Positions 45,125 through 53,600 of a stretch of DNA of 64,000 nt are shown one piece after another (position 1 is the first letter of the stretch; each line of letters starts with the position of its first letter). Under the pieces are notes generated by a model that was not told the DNA's origin, ran no database searches, and saw nothing but the letters and a program-made list of their open reading frames with translations. The translations under genes and the position numbers were made by a program. Source of the DNA: Paenibacillus xylanexedens (GTDB lineage Bacteria > Bacillota > Bacilli > Paenibacillales > Paenibacillaceae). The stretch spans positions 1,922,001 to 1,986,000 of the forward strand of contig NZ_CP018620.1 of the NCBI RefSeq assembly GCF_001908275.1. The letters are read 5' to 3'.

Positions 45125-46539
45125 TCATTCCTTCATTCGCTCCAGTGCTGGACATTCCCTATTATTATCCCTGCAATTTCCCTCTGATTCATGAAGTGCT
45201 CCATCGACAAGGATCTATCACAAGTCTTGCACTGCTGGCGGCAAGTCGGTTGTACAGCCTTCCTTCGTGCGGGGATAACGGACTGGTGAAGCCTTATTTT
45301 CACAAACTGGATTACGTAGAGCCGATCTGGGAGATGTATGGTCAGCGGCAGCTGGACAGCTTCGAGGAAGGCAAGGCGGAGATCAGGCAGCATATCGGCG
45401 AAGGTGGGCTTTTTCTGGCTACAGGAACCAGTTATCATCTGCCTTACTGTGAGGATTATCAGAATCCCGAGTACATTCGCAAACACGTGAAGCAAGGCTC
45501 CCGACTGCATCTGGTAGATCATTGGATTGCCGTATATGGCTTGGAAGATGAGCATATTCACGTCTATGATCCCGTGCCCTCCAAGTATAAGGGAAAGGTT
45601 ACTCAAGCAGCCTTTCATGATTTCTGGAAAGGGAACCAAAGCATACCCGAGCTTGCTCAGGCCAAGCGCAAAGAAGAACTCCGAACGTATGGAACCATGG
45701 ACATTCGGGCGACTGTAAAGCTTGACTCTGCCGGGTACCGAGACATGTTGACTCAGGCGTTAACAACGCAGATTGAAGAGTTTCTGACAGGCCGGACGAT
45801 TACACAAGGAGAGCGGAATTTTCATTTTGGACATGCGGTGTCTCTGCGGCTCTTAGATGCATTGCATGGGGCGAATGATGAGGATCAGGCCAATGAAATG
45901 TTAATATCGGGTCTGCTGTTTGATATGCGATGGAGTCGATATTTTCTTCGAGATCTTCTTCAGGAGTCTGTCTTATGGCTCGGTTCTCCATTTGATCAAT
46001 ATGCGAGAGAATTCAGCGAGATCATTGTACGTTGGGAGAAGGCCTATAATATGCTTCAGGTCAGTCGGATAAAGCAGCGTGAGCAGTGGAAAGTACAGCT
46101 AACAAGTGTAATTAAAATGTTGGTCACAGATGAATGGCAATGGTATGAGTCACTTCGACAGTCCATACCTCAGGCAGATTGCTTCCCACGTCAGGCCGTG
46201 TTAATGATTGGACAAAAACACAGGGAGGATTTGCTCCGTATCGTATTGGATAGTTGCCGGGAGTTAAACGCGTACCATAATACATCGATTCCACTTGGTG
46301 AGGGTGGTAACGCTCCACTGTACGGACGAAGTGGGCAACTGGATTCGTTGGAACTCGTGTCATTACTTGCAGTGGTAGAGCAGGGAATCGAAGATCGATG
46401 GGGAACAGGAATGGGAGCCGCATTGGCCGAGATGGCTGCTGCTTCCATGCCGGAAAACCCATATCAGACCGTAGGTTCACTTGTTGATTATCTCGCACAG
46501 CAATGGGCGCCTGCCGGTGAGGAGGATGCAAGATGTTGA
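45121..46539 (+). CDS. BtrH-N-like acyltransferase domain fused to a C-terminal acyl-carrier domain
   Basis: A 472-residue cytoplasmic protein. Residues about 5-150 look like the butirosin BtrH N-terminal (Cys-peptidase-like) domain, with a conserved Cys in YYPCNFPLIHEVL and the His/Asp region LHLVDHWIAVYGLEDEHIHV. A helical middle follows (about residues 200-390). The last 80 residues resemble a carrier protein, with the phosphopantetheine-type motif SGQLDSLELVSLLAVVEQGI. In butirosin synthesis, BtrH moves an aminoacyl group from a carrier protein to an amine. Here carrier and transferase would be one chain. The gene overlaps both neighbours (ATGA before, seven bases after), so this is a tight operon with the acyl-AMP ligase. 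Confidence 0.65.
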   Translation: MIIPSFAPVLDIPYYYPCNFPLIHEVLHRQGSITSLALLAASRLYSLPSCGDNGLVKPYFHKLDYVEPIWEMYGQRQLDSFEEGKAEIRQHIGEGGLFLATGTSYHLPYCEDYQNPEYIRKHVKQGSRLHLVDHWIAVYGLEDEHIHVYDPVPSKYKGKVTQAAFHDFWKGNQSIPELAQAKRKEELRTYGTMDIRATVKLDSAGYRDMLTQALTTQIEEFLTGRTITQGERNFHFGHAVSLRLLDALHGANDEDQANEMLISGLLFDMRWSRYFLRDLLQESVLWLGSPFDQYAREFSEIIVRWEKAYNMLQVSRIKQREQWKVQLTSVIKMLVTDEWQWYESLRQSIPQADCFPRQAVLMIGQKHREDLLRIVLDSCRELNAYHNTSIPLGEGGNAPLYGRSGQLDSLELVSLLAVVEQGIEDRWGTGMGAALAEMAAASMPENPYQTVGSLVDYLAQQWAPAGEEDARC

Positions 46540-47912
46540 ACCAATTCTTGCTTGAACGATTCGCGGAACAGGGACAGCAACCTGCGCTGATCTGGAAGGA
46601 AGAGGAGTACAGTTACCGTTGGCTGCTGGAACAGGTTGACATCATGAGTGAGTGGATTACAGCAGAAGGGCTGGCTGGGCAACTTGTAACGCTGGAGGAA
46701 GACTATTCTCCCTATGCAGCGACAGCATTGATTGCTTTGCTCGGACAAGGCTGTATTGTGCTTCCCATGGATCGTTACCTGGTTGAAGCCAAACGAGAGG
46801 AATATATCCAACTGGCACAGGTGAAATGGCGTTTGGGCGTTGAGGAAAGCAAGTTGTGCATTCGGCAAACGTGTGAATTATCTGGAGAGGTTCCTGTGTT
46901 GTTATCCTCGCTGGCACAGGAGGGCGTAGGGGGACTGGTACTCTTTTCATCCGGATCAACCGGAGTGAGTAAAGCGACTGTGCATCGTGCAGATCGGCTG
47001 TTACATCGTTTTCGGCGGCAGGTTCGGCCCTTGCGAACGATTCCATTTATGATGTTTGATCATATCGGCGGTGTGAATACTATGCTGCAATCTCTGTCCA
47101 GTGGGGGCTGTCTCTGTATCATTGCGGATCGATCTCCCGAAGAAGTGTGCCGAACGATTGAGAAGTTTCGTGTGCAGGCTCTTCCGGTCTCTCCAACATT
47201 CATGAATCTGTTGCTGCTGGGCAGAAATGATGAAGGGTATGACCTGTCCAGTCTTGAGGTTGTATCATATGGATCGGAAGTGATGCCTGAATCCGTACTG
47301 GCAGCCTGGAACAGGAAATTTCCACAGATCAGGACGATACAAGCCTATGGCATGTCTGAACTTGGTATTCTGCCAACCCGCTCCAAAGAGCTAGGTTCTC
47401 TGCTGTTCTCCATTCAAGATGAAGAGGTCAAGTATCGGGTGGTGGAAGGAGAATTGCAGATTCACACGGAAACCGCGATGATTGGATATTTGAATGCACC
47501 TTCACCTTTTACAGAGGACGGGTGGCTACGTACTGGGGATGAAGCTGTGCTGGAGCAGGGTTACATTCGTATTCTGGGACGTCGTTCCGAGATCATTAAT
47601 GTAGGTGGGCGGAAAGTGTATCCTGCCGAGGTCGAGGGTGTTCTGGAAGAGATGGAATGTATTGAAGCGGCCGTAGTTTCGGGAGAACAGAGTGGTATCA
47701 CGGGTCAGAGGGTGAAGGTGACTATCCGGCTGGCTACAGAATGTACTCTCACCGATCTGCGGCGATCCATCTGGGAATATTGTCAGGACAAGCTGCCTTC
47801 ATACAAGATTCCGCAGAAAATCGTAATTACACAGGGAGCGCTCGTAAGTTCAAGAATGAAGAAAATACGAAAACCGATGACTTCGACACCCTTCGCCTCG
47901 TCTGGGAAATAG
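46533..47912 (+). CDS. AMP-binding acyl/aryl-acid ligase (adenylation enzyme)
   Basis: A 459-residue adenylate-forming enzyme, a little short for the family. The P-loop-like A3 core is VLFSSGSTGVSKATVHR near residue 135. YGMSELGILPTRS and the A7 region WLRTGDEAVLEQGYIRILGR with INVGGRKVYPAEVEGVLEEM follow. The C-terminal catalytic Lys region is SRMKKIRKP. It likely activates a carboxylic acid and loads it on the carrier domain of the preceding gene, with which it overlaps by seven bases. The substrate is unknown. No terminator is visible before the repeat at 48038. Confidence 0.85.
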   Translation: MLNQFLLERFAEQGQQPALIWKEEEYSYRWLLEQVDIMSEWITAEGLAGQLVTLEEDYSPYAATALIALLGQGCIVLPMDRYLVEAKREEYIQLAQVKWRLGVEESKLCIRQTCELSGEVPVLLSSLAQEGVGGLVLFSSGSTGVSKATVHRADRLLHRFRRQVRPLRTIPFMMFDHIGGVNTMLQSLSSGGCLCIIADRSPEEVCRTIEKFRVQALPVSPTFMNLLLLGRNDEGYDLSSLEVVSYGSEVMPESVLAAWNRKFPQIRTIQAYGMSELGILPTRSKELGSLLFSIQDEEVKYRVVEGELQIHTETAMIGYLNAPSPFTEDGWLRTGDEAVLEQGYIRILGRRSEIINVGGRKVYPAEVEGVLEEMECIEAAVVSGEQSGITGQRVKVTIRLATECTLTDLRRSIWEYCQDKLPSYKIPQKIVITQGALVSSRMKKIRKPMTSTPFASSGK

Positions 47913-48037
47913 GTTGCTGCCATCAATGAGTATCAGGCGGGAGAGTAGAGTAGTGAACTTTAACCTATCTGGAAACACAAAAGGGAACAGAAAAGGTGCT
48001 GCCTCGAAGAGTTTTATCTCGCTTGAAAGGCTATCGC

Positions 48038-48232
48038 TGAACGAACCTCAAACATCGTAATGAGGGGATAATCAAGAAAAGTAAAACCTAACGAATCTCA
48101 GTAACGTTATTGCTTCAAAAATACGGCCTCTGCTCTCGAAAATCGACTTATTGGACGAAATAAGGTCTCTCTGATTCGTTAGGCATTTAGCCCGCGTATT
48201 AATGAAGCGAATAACGTGTGCTGGGTTCGTTG
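48038..48232. repeat. Palindromic four-motif element, copy B
   Basis: The forward motifs are GAACGAACC at 48039 and TAACGAATC at 48089; the reverse motifs are GATTCGTTA at 48173 and GGTTCGTTG at 48224. Spacings are 50-51, 84 and 51. The last motif abuts the right end of IS copy 2, in the same orientation relative to the IS as copy A. The gap 47913-48037 shows nothing else. Confidence 0.8.
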
Positions 48233-48532
48233 CTATGAACGTTTTTGTCAAGCCCATCACAAAAAGCTGCTTTTCCCCGAAGCCCTAAGCGCGGGAGTCC
48301 ATATGCGAGCGACGGTTGGCACGCTGCTATCCGTGGGTTGGTTACCACATGGTATGCCTTCGTCAAGGAGAGCTGTTACAAGCTAGCCACGCACGTTCAG
48401 CCCATTAAAAGCCTAGTGCAAACGAACCTCGCACATTCTCTCCTGAACCTTCCATGAACTCCCGGGCTTAGGGCTCCGGGGTTTTCCCCTTTTTCCGTTT
48501 AAACCATCCGTCTCTTCAAGATGAATAACAGA
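48231..48532 (-). ncRNA. Candidate guide (bridge/seek) RNA region of IS copy 2
   Basis: This is the non-coding 3' region of the element, equivalent to 12839-13140 in copy 1. The same 28-bp inverted pair is conserved. Only scattered substitutions separate the copies (for example in the segment next to the terminus), with no length change. The assignment rests on position and structure. Confidence 0.5.
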
Positions 48533-49651
48533 TTACTGAGCGTTCGGTAGCTCCAACGTTCGGGCGATCGCCCAAATGAACCCGGTCAGTTCCCTGGCCA
48601 CCGCGGTGACCGCGACATTTTTGTGTTTGTTTAATCCATAAACTAAACGGCGGAATTTTCGGTGCAGCCGTTCCTGGGCTTTCCATGAAATGAGCTGTAT
48701 GTCCGCAGGCAGACCTTCCAAACGGCGGGCCAAGTCCCCTTTAATCGCAGGCCGATGGCGGTAACTCCATGCCGATTCAATCAAGGTGCGACGCAATCGT
48801 CCATTTCCCGCTTTGGTGAGCGAGCCTCGTTGGGTACGGACTCCAGACGAATGCTCACGCGGAACCAGGCCCAAGTAAGCCATGAGCTGAGCAGGGGAAC
48901 GGAAACGGGCAAAGGAACCAATCTCCGCAGCAAGCGTGACGGCCGTGAGAAATCCAATGCCACGCAGAGACTGTAAAATTTGAATCAAATCGGCTTTAGA
49001 GCTGGTCGCCGCCTCTTCAATCAAGGCTTTTTCCAGTCGACCGATGCGTTGCTCGATCTCGTCCATGGCATGAAGGTACTCCGTAAACGCAATCTGCATA
49101 GGCGCATTCGGGAAGGTCAGTTGTCCAAGCCATACGCGATATTTTTTCGTCCAGCGACGTTTGATTTGTTCAGGCGGATGGATCTGGTGACGCAATAAAA
49201 ATTTGAGCACGCGTTGACGAGCCCGGTGAGCATCTTCTTTTGCCGATTCGCGTGCCCGAACCAATTCACGAAGCGCCTCATCTTCACGTGCTGGAACGTA
49301 AATCGGCGTAAGCTCGCCTGCACGGAACAGACGTGCCAGTTGCTCGGCATCCCGTCGATCGGTTTTCACGTGATCGCCGGAGCGTTTGGGGATGAGTGAA
49401 GGGGCAATGACGACACAATGGGCCCCCATGGATTCGATCCAGCGGTAGGTTTCGTATCCTGTAGGACCGGCCTCATAACAAAACGAGAGGGAGCTTGCCG
49501 GACCCAATTCTTTGATGAGTTTGCGTAAGGCAGCAGGCGCATGAGCAATGGTGCCGTAATACCGCGGCTTGTCTTGACCCTCGTCAGCAATAGCGACAGA
49601 AATTTTTTCTTTGGATACATCTAAACCAATGAATTTTGTGGTAGACTTCAT
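48533..49651 (-). CDS. IS110/IS1111-family transposase (DEDD recombinase), copy 2
   Basis: A 372-residue intact recombinase, three residues different from copy 1 (Gln, Ile and Val in place of Lys, Leu and Ile). All DEDD residues and the C-terminal Ser motif (EHSSGVRTQRGS) are present. AAAGGAG precedes the ATG at 49651. Confidence 0.95.
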   Translation of the reverse strand: MKSTTKFIGLDVSKEKISVAIADEGQDKPRYYGTIAHAPAALRKLIKELGPASSLSFCYEAGPTGYETYRWIESMGAHCVVIAPSLIPKRSGDHVKTDRRDAEQLARLFRAGELTPIYVPAREDEALRELVRARESAKEDAHRARQRVLKFLLRHQIHPPEQIKRRWTKKYRVWLGQLTFPNAPMQIAFTEYLHAMDEIEQRIGRLEKALIEEAATSSKADLIQILQSLRGIGFLTAVTLAAEIGSFARFRSPAQLMAYLGLVPREHSSGVRTQRGSLTKAGNGRLRRTLIESAWSYRHRPAIKGDLARRLEGLPADIQLISWKAQERLHRKFRRLVYGLNKHKNVAVTAVARELTGFIWAIARTLELPNAQ

Positions 49652-49792
49652 AGGGATAGCTCTCCTTTGCTGTGTAGCTCTGAAATGGTGGTCTTCTTAC
49701 TGTCCATTTTAACCTACGATGTGCAGCAATATGGAGGGCTATTTTTTGCGGTTACGTTCATCATAGCTAGAATATGACGTATAAGATACAGA

Positions 49793-49896
49793 AGAGGCTG
49801 TCCTTGGTCTGATATGCTACCCATACAGTAACAGGATTTTATTATTTTACCTGTCTACTTTATGGGGAGCATATCACCTAGGGGACAGCCTTTTTG
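49793..49896. repeat. Nested inverted repeat of about 100 bp, possible relic element or terminator
   Basis: Three nested pairings are seen: AGGCTGTCC (49795) with GGACAGCCT (49883), GATATGCT (49811) with AGCATATC (49868), and ACAGG with CCTGT in the middle. Five T follow on the + strand. It sits between IS copy 2 and the cyclomaltodextrinase gene. It may be a decayed miniature element or a bidirectional terminator. Confidence 0.55.
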
Positions 49897-49927
49897 AAGT
49901 TATTTTCCCTTGTTAGCTGTATTTATC

Positions 49928-51700
49928 TCAGGCCTCAGCTGGTTGTTTCACCTCAAGTTGCATGAGGGAGAATCCGTATGCTTCCAAATCGAGGGTCAGT
50001 TTATTTTGCCGAGCTTCCACGGTGTTTGATGTGAACAGGTTTCGCCAGACGTTACGATCTCCCAAAGGGAGTTCAAGGGTACACGGCTCATCACCTGCAT
50101 TCAGTACAAGAAGCATGCGCTCTCCCGTCTGCGAATCCAATCGTTCGATGGCAAGACAAGGGTCTCCGGCTTTTGCATATACAATCTTCAGTTCTGTGCT
50201 GCGCAGGGCAGGGTGCTCTTTACGAAGGGCAATGGTACGGGTGAAGAATTCCAGAAGCTCGCGATTCTGCTTGGTCTCATCCCATTCCATACACTTGCGG
50301 CAACCCGGATCATATCCCCCATCAAGTCCCACTTCGTCTCCATAATAGATACATGGCACACCTGGATACGTAAGCAACAACGTAACGGCAAGTTTCATCT
50401 TGCGCTCGTCTCCATCACACAAGGTCAGCAGTCTGGGTGTATCATGACTTCCGAGCAGATTGAAGGACGCTTCGGTCACAGGCTGTGAATAGGCTGCGAG
50501 CAGTTTGCCGATCTCATTGGCAAATGCGAGTCCGTCGAGCTTGCCGTGCACCGTATAGTCCAATACAGAATTGGTAAACGGATAATTCATCACGGCATCG
50601 AACTGGTCTCCCTGAAGCCACATGAGCGAATCATGCCAGATCTCACCGAGCAAATAGGCGTCAGGTTTGATGGCTTTTACTGTCTGACGGAATTCGCGCC
50701 AGAACTGATGATCTACCTCGTTGGCTACATCGAGCCTCCAGCCGTCAATGTCCATCTCCTCTATCCAGAAACGTCCTACCTCTAATAGGTATGCCTTCAC
50801 TTCAGGGTGTTCCGTATTCAGCTTCGGCATGAGCGGTTCAAAGGCAAAGGTGTCATAAGTCGGTATGCCATCCTCCACACGTGGCGGCCAGTCTTTGATA
50901 TAGAACCAGTCTGCGTAGGGGGAAGAGGCTCCATTCTTCATGACATCGACAAAAGGAGGGAACTCTCTGCCGGAATGGTTGAACACCGCATCCAGAACAA
51001 CGCGTATACCGCGCTGATGACAGGCATCCACGAAGGCCTTGAACTGTTCATTGGTTCCAAAGTGAGGATCAACCTTCATGTAATCGCCTGTATTGTATTT
51101 GTGGTTCGTCGTGGCCTCGAACAGCGGACAAAAGTAGATGGCATTGATGCCGAGCTGACTTATATGATCCAGGTGATCCAGCACACCTTGGAGATCGCCG
51201 CCGAAGAAGTTCACCGGTGTAGGTTCTCCTCCCCAGGGTTCAGCATTTTTGGGACTGATGGATGGATCACCATTGGCATAACGTTCCGGGAAAATCTGAT
51301 AAAATATAGCGTCCTTAACCCAAGCAGGCGGTTCAAAAATGTCGACCGGATTCATAAATGGAAAATCAAAGAATTCGAGCGGATGATCAGGCAGCGACTG
51401 CTCGAATCCGCGCTCCGTCATCCAGATCGATTCCTCTCCCTGAATCAGTTGGAAACCATACCGTAATCTGCGATAGGGAGGTGAAGTCTCAGCTTCCCAA
51501 TAATCGAACATTTCATCCCGGGCAAAGATGTGCATAGGGATGTGTGTGATCGTCCGATCCCAGGCATATTTGTCTCCGGTAATGGCAATCACCGCATCCA
51601 GGTCTCCGCGTTTGGACCGAAGTCGGAGGTGCATGGTCGAGCGGTCATAAGCATAAGACCAATTGAGTTTTGGGCGATGGTAAATGGCTTCAAGAATCAT
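49928..51700 (-). CDS. Cyclomaltodextrinase/neopullulanase-type glucosidase (GH13_20)
   Basis: A 590-residue protein without signal peptide, so cytoplasmic. The N-terminal CBM34-like domain (LNWSYAYDRSTMHLRLRSKR) is followed by a GH13 barrel with INAIYFCPLFEA, VLDAVFNHSG, GWRLDVANEVD (nucleophile Asp), LLGEIWHDS (acid Glu) and LLGSHDTPRLL. This is the neopullulanase/cyclomaltodextrinase subfamily, which linearises cyclodextrins and pullulan fragments. I start at ATG 51700, with AGGAGTG six bases upstream; the GTG at 51709 is part of that site. With the CGTase and ABC importer it completes a cyclodextrin route. Confidence 0.92.
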   Translation of the reverse strand: MILEAIYHRPKLNWSYAYDRSTMHLRLRSKRGDLDAVIAITGDKYAWDRTITHIPMHIFARDEMFDYWEAETSPPYRRLRYGFQLIQGEESIWMTERGFEQSLPDHPLEFFDFPFMNPVDIFEPPAWVKDAIFYQIFPERYANGDPSISPKNAEPWGGEPTPVNFFGGDLQGVLDHLDHISQLGINAIYFCPLFEATTNHKYNTGDYMKVDPHFGTNEQFKAFVDACHQRGIRVVLDAVFNHSGREFPPFVDVMKNGASSPYADWFYIKDWPPRVEDGIPTYDTFAFEPLMPKLNTEHPEVKAYLLEVGRFWIEEMDIDGWRLDVANEVDHQFWREFRQTVKAIKPDAYLLGEIWHDSLMWLQGDQFDAVMNYPFTNSVLDYTVHGKLDGLAFANEIGKLLAAYSQPVTEASFNLLGSHDTPRLLTLCDGDERKMKLAVTLLLTYPGVPCIYYGDEVGLDGGYDPGCRKCMEWDETKQNRELLEFFTRTIALRKEHPALRSTELKIVYAKAGDPCLAIERLDSQTGERMLLVLNAGDEPCTLELPLGDRNVWRNLFTSNTVEARQNKLTLDLEAYGFSLMQLEVKQPAEA

Positions 51701-51751
51701 GTGAATCACTCCTCGTCAGATGATGAAATTTCAGATCAATGCGGCCATAAA

Positions 51752-51795
51752 CGCAAAAAAGGCACAACCTCTATTGTTCACGAGGTTGTACCTTT
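51752..51795 (-). terminator. Terminator of the secreted-protein gene at 51963
   Basis: Read on the minus strand, the stem AAAGGTACAACCTC / GAGGTTGTGCCTTT (one mismatch or wobble) is followed by a T-run. It lies between the secreted-protein gene and the cyclomaltodextrinase start, so it separates the two transcripts. Confidence 0.78.
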
Positions 51796-51962
51796 CGGCA
51801 GCATAGCCTTTTGATTATAGTGCTATTATACGAACTAACTCAGCAAAAGAAAACACTTTTTTTCCTTAAATTTCAAAATATTTAAAAAGTATAAAGCGGT
51901 GAATCCATTCACACGGTGAACGCCAGAATAGTGCAATCTGACGTTATACATGTGTGGCTGTT

Positions 51963-52541
51963 TTACATTTGGTAGCCGAGTTTTTCGCCGTAGGCTTTGA
52001 TTTCAGCATGATATTGTTGAATGTTTTTAATTCCTGATGCAATCTTGTCATTACCTTGTTTAAGGAGCGTGCTGTTTACTTTCGTTTTGGCAACAGACTT
52101 TTTGAACAATTGATATCCTTCAAGCTGAGCATAGCTGCCTTTGATCAGTTTGGCATGGATTTTTTTCAGTTCAGCATTCTCCGGTTTGATCTGTTTCAGC
52201 ATGGAAACATACTTGGTGTAGTTAGGGATTGCTGTATTGTTCAGTTTCAAATAAAAGGACTTGCGATTGGAAGATGTAATGTATGTATTGCCACCCACTG
52301 CATCCATTGCTTTCTTCTCGTATACCGCTGGATCAGTCAATGCATCCAGATAGTTCAGGAAATCTTCTTCTTCGGCTGTAAGTTCCGGTTCTTCTTCTGA
52401 CGTGTCAACTTCATAGTATTCGTCTTCCGAATATGTAGTGGTTGAGTCATCCGCAGCAGCGGCATAGGACCATGCAGGTGCGAATACCCCACCGAGCAAA
52501 ACAAAACTCATAATGATTGATAGTACCCATGATTTCTTCAC
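51963..52541 (-). CDS. Secreted protein, paralogue of the product at 31534-32079
   Basis: A 192-residue protein with a GTG start at 52541 and AGGGGAA upstream. The signal peptide MKKSWVLSIIMSFVLLGG then PAWSYAAA is followed by an acidic Glu/Asp/Tyr-rich linker (about residues 33-62). The conserved core follows: RKSFYLKLNNTAIPNYTK, LKQIKPENAELKKIHA, SYAQLEGYQLFKKSVAK and LLKQGNDKI. The same core is in the paralogue. Function is unknown. It carries its own downstream terminator. Confidence 0.78.
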   Translation of the reverse strand: MKKSWVLSIIMSFVLLGGVFAPAWSYAAAADDSTTTYSEDEYYEVDTSEEEPELTAEEEDFLNYLDALTDPAVYEKKAMDAVGGNTYITSSNRKSFYLKLNNTAIPNYTKYVSMLKQIKPENAELKKIHAKLIKGSYAQLEGYQLFKKSVAKTKVNSTLLKQGNDKIASGIKNIQQYHAEIKAYGEKLGYQM

Positions 52542-52917
52542 GTGCTAAATTCCCCTATCTATAGATGTGATTTTATTCCAATGGATAATCTAACATAGTA
52601 CGACAAGAAATTACAGGAATTGTTTTACAGTAAATAACTCTCTTGAATGCATATGAATGAATAATGATCCACCAGCAAAAAGGACATGTATTAGATGAAG
52701 CTAGAAGTAAGAAGAGGTTTTTGCATGTTAAGTTAGTGAGAATAAATTTACATATATGGGTTATGTAGAGGCGTATTGTATCGATATATATTGTATTGGT
52801 TTAGTTAATATATCTTTATTTAATGTTGTTTTATGAAGTTACAGAGTTCGACATGGAGTGATAATTTTTTCCAAATAAAATGCTTGTATAATGATTTCAT
52901 CTCCATTACAATTCAAT
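52542..52917. other. AT-rich intergenic region
   Basis: About 375 very AT-rich bases between the secreted-protein gene and the Fur box at 52918. I see no gene, hairpin with T-run or repeat here. It should hold the promoter of the minus-strand gene. Confidence 0.5.
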
Positions 52918-52938
52918 TGATAATGAGTTTCAATATCA
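52918..52938. promoter_or_regulatory. Fur-box-like site before an ABC ATPase relic
   Basis: The core GATAATGAGTTTCAATATC matches the 19-bp Fur consensus at about 15 positions. It lies 28 bases before the truncated ATPase fragment, so it is probably the leftover control region of a lost iron-uptake gene. Confidence 0.65.
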
Positions 52939-52965
52939 TTTATAGGGAAAAGGGCAAACGGGTTA

Positions 52966-53133
52966 CATCACATTGTGGCTGTTCACAACAAGTCCATTTA
53001 CGCAGAAGGTAAACCGGAAGATCTCGTTACACTGGACATGGTCCGGAAGGTTTTCCAGATGGAGTGTGAGATTGCGGTCGGTCCACTGTCCGGCACACCA
53101 ACCATTATCCTGCATGGAAGGCAAGGAAGCTGA
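52966..53133 (+). pseudogene. C-terminal fragment of a siderophore ABC transporter ATPase
   Basis: The frame reads HHIVAVHNKSIYAEGKPEDL, then VTLDMVRKVFQMECEIAVGP, LSGTPTIILHGRQGS and TGA at 53131. This is the C-terminal end of FecE/FepC-type siderophore ATPases; Walker A, signature and Walker B are all missing. A 27-codon frame directly follows (53134-53217) and may be debris of the next gene. The region 53218-53500 shows nothing else. It is probably the scar of a deletion in an older iron-uptake operon just upstream of the siderophore biosynthesis genes. Confidence 0.8.
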
Positions 53134-53500
53134 ATGGAGAACAGCGTTACACTCAGCTGGCCTGAGGATCTGAAGATGCAGATTTTGGCTGCGGAATATC
53201 GACTGACGAAGATCTAAAGGATTACTGTCCGACCTGTCTCAATTTAAACCATTAAGTTTTTCGCTACGTGTTCCATGATTATTTGAATAATGATTCGACG
53301 AATGATTCAAGCTATATCCCTATTTCTAACCTCCTCGTCAACGCTTCTGCGTTCACTGCAAATAACAGGAACAGGCAAACTCTTGGTTTCATCTGATCCA
53401 GAGATTGCCGCGTTTGTTGTACCTGTTATTCGATGTAACAAAACCACGCCTACATAAACTCATGTTAAAATCAATCTTATTTTTCCTTAAAAGTTTATTA

Positions 53501-53561
53501 TTGACAACAAAGAACAAATTGCCATAAAATAGATTTTATATGATATTGATAATCATTATCA
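53501..53561 (+). promoter_or_regulatory. Promoter with Fur box, NIS siderophore operon
   Basis: The -35 TTGACA (53501-53506) and -10 TAAAAT (53525-53530) have an 18-base spacer. The Fur box core GATATTGATAATCATTATC (53542-53560) differs from the 19-bp consensus at one position. This is the strongest Fur box in the window. Transcription would then run through MITE-like copy 6 before the first gene. Confidence 0.9.
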
Positions 53562-53600
53562 ATATAAAATTACAATAAAAATTGATGAAAGTATGAGCAA

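Larger units (their letters stand above)
48231..49767 (-). mobile_element. IS110-family (IS1111-like) insertion sequence, copy 2
   Basis: At 1537 bp it is nearly identical to copy 1 (11607-13140) and in the opposite orientation on the chromosome. Left flank (in IS orientation) ATATTCTA, right flank ACGAACCC; removing the element restores TTCTAACGAACC, the outer motif of the palindromic repeat. Ends GCTATGATG...TTCATAGC form a short inverted repeat. Confidence 0.88.

Noticed and set aside
53134..53217. 27-codon frame after the ATPase stub (MENSVTLSWPEDLK...)
   Set aside because: Too short and without recognisable family; more likely debris of the next lost gene than a functional peptide.
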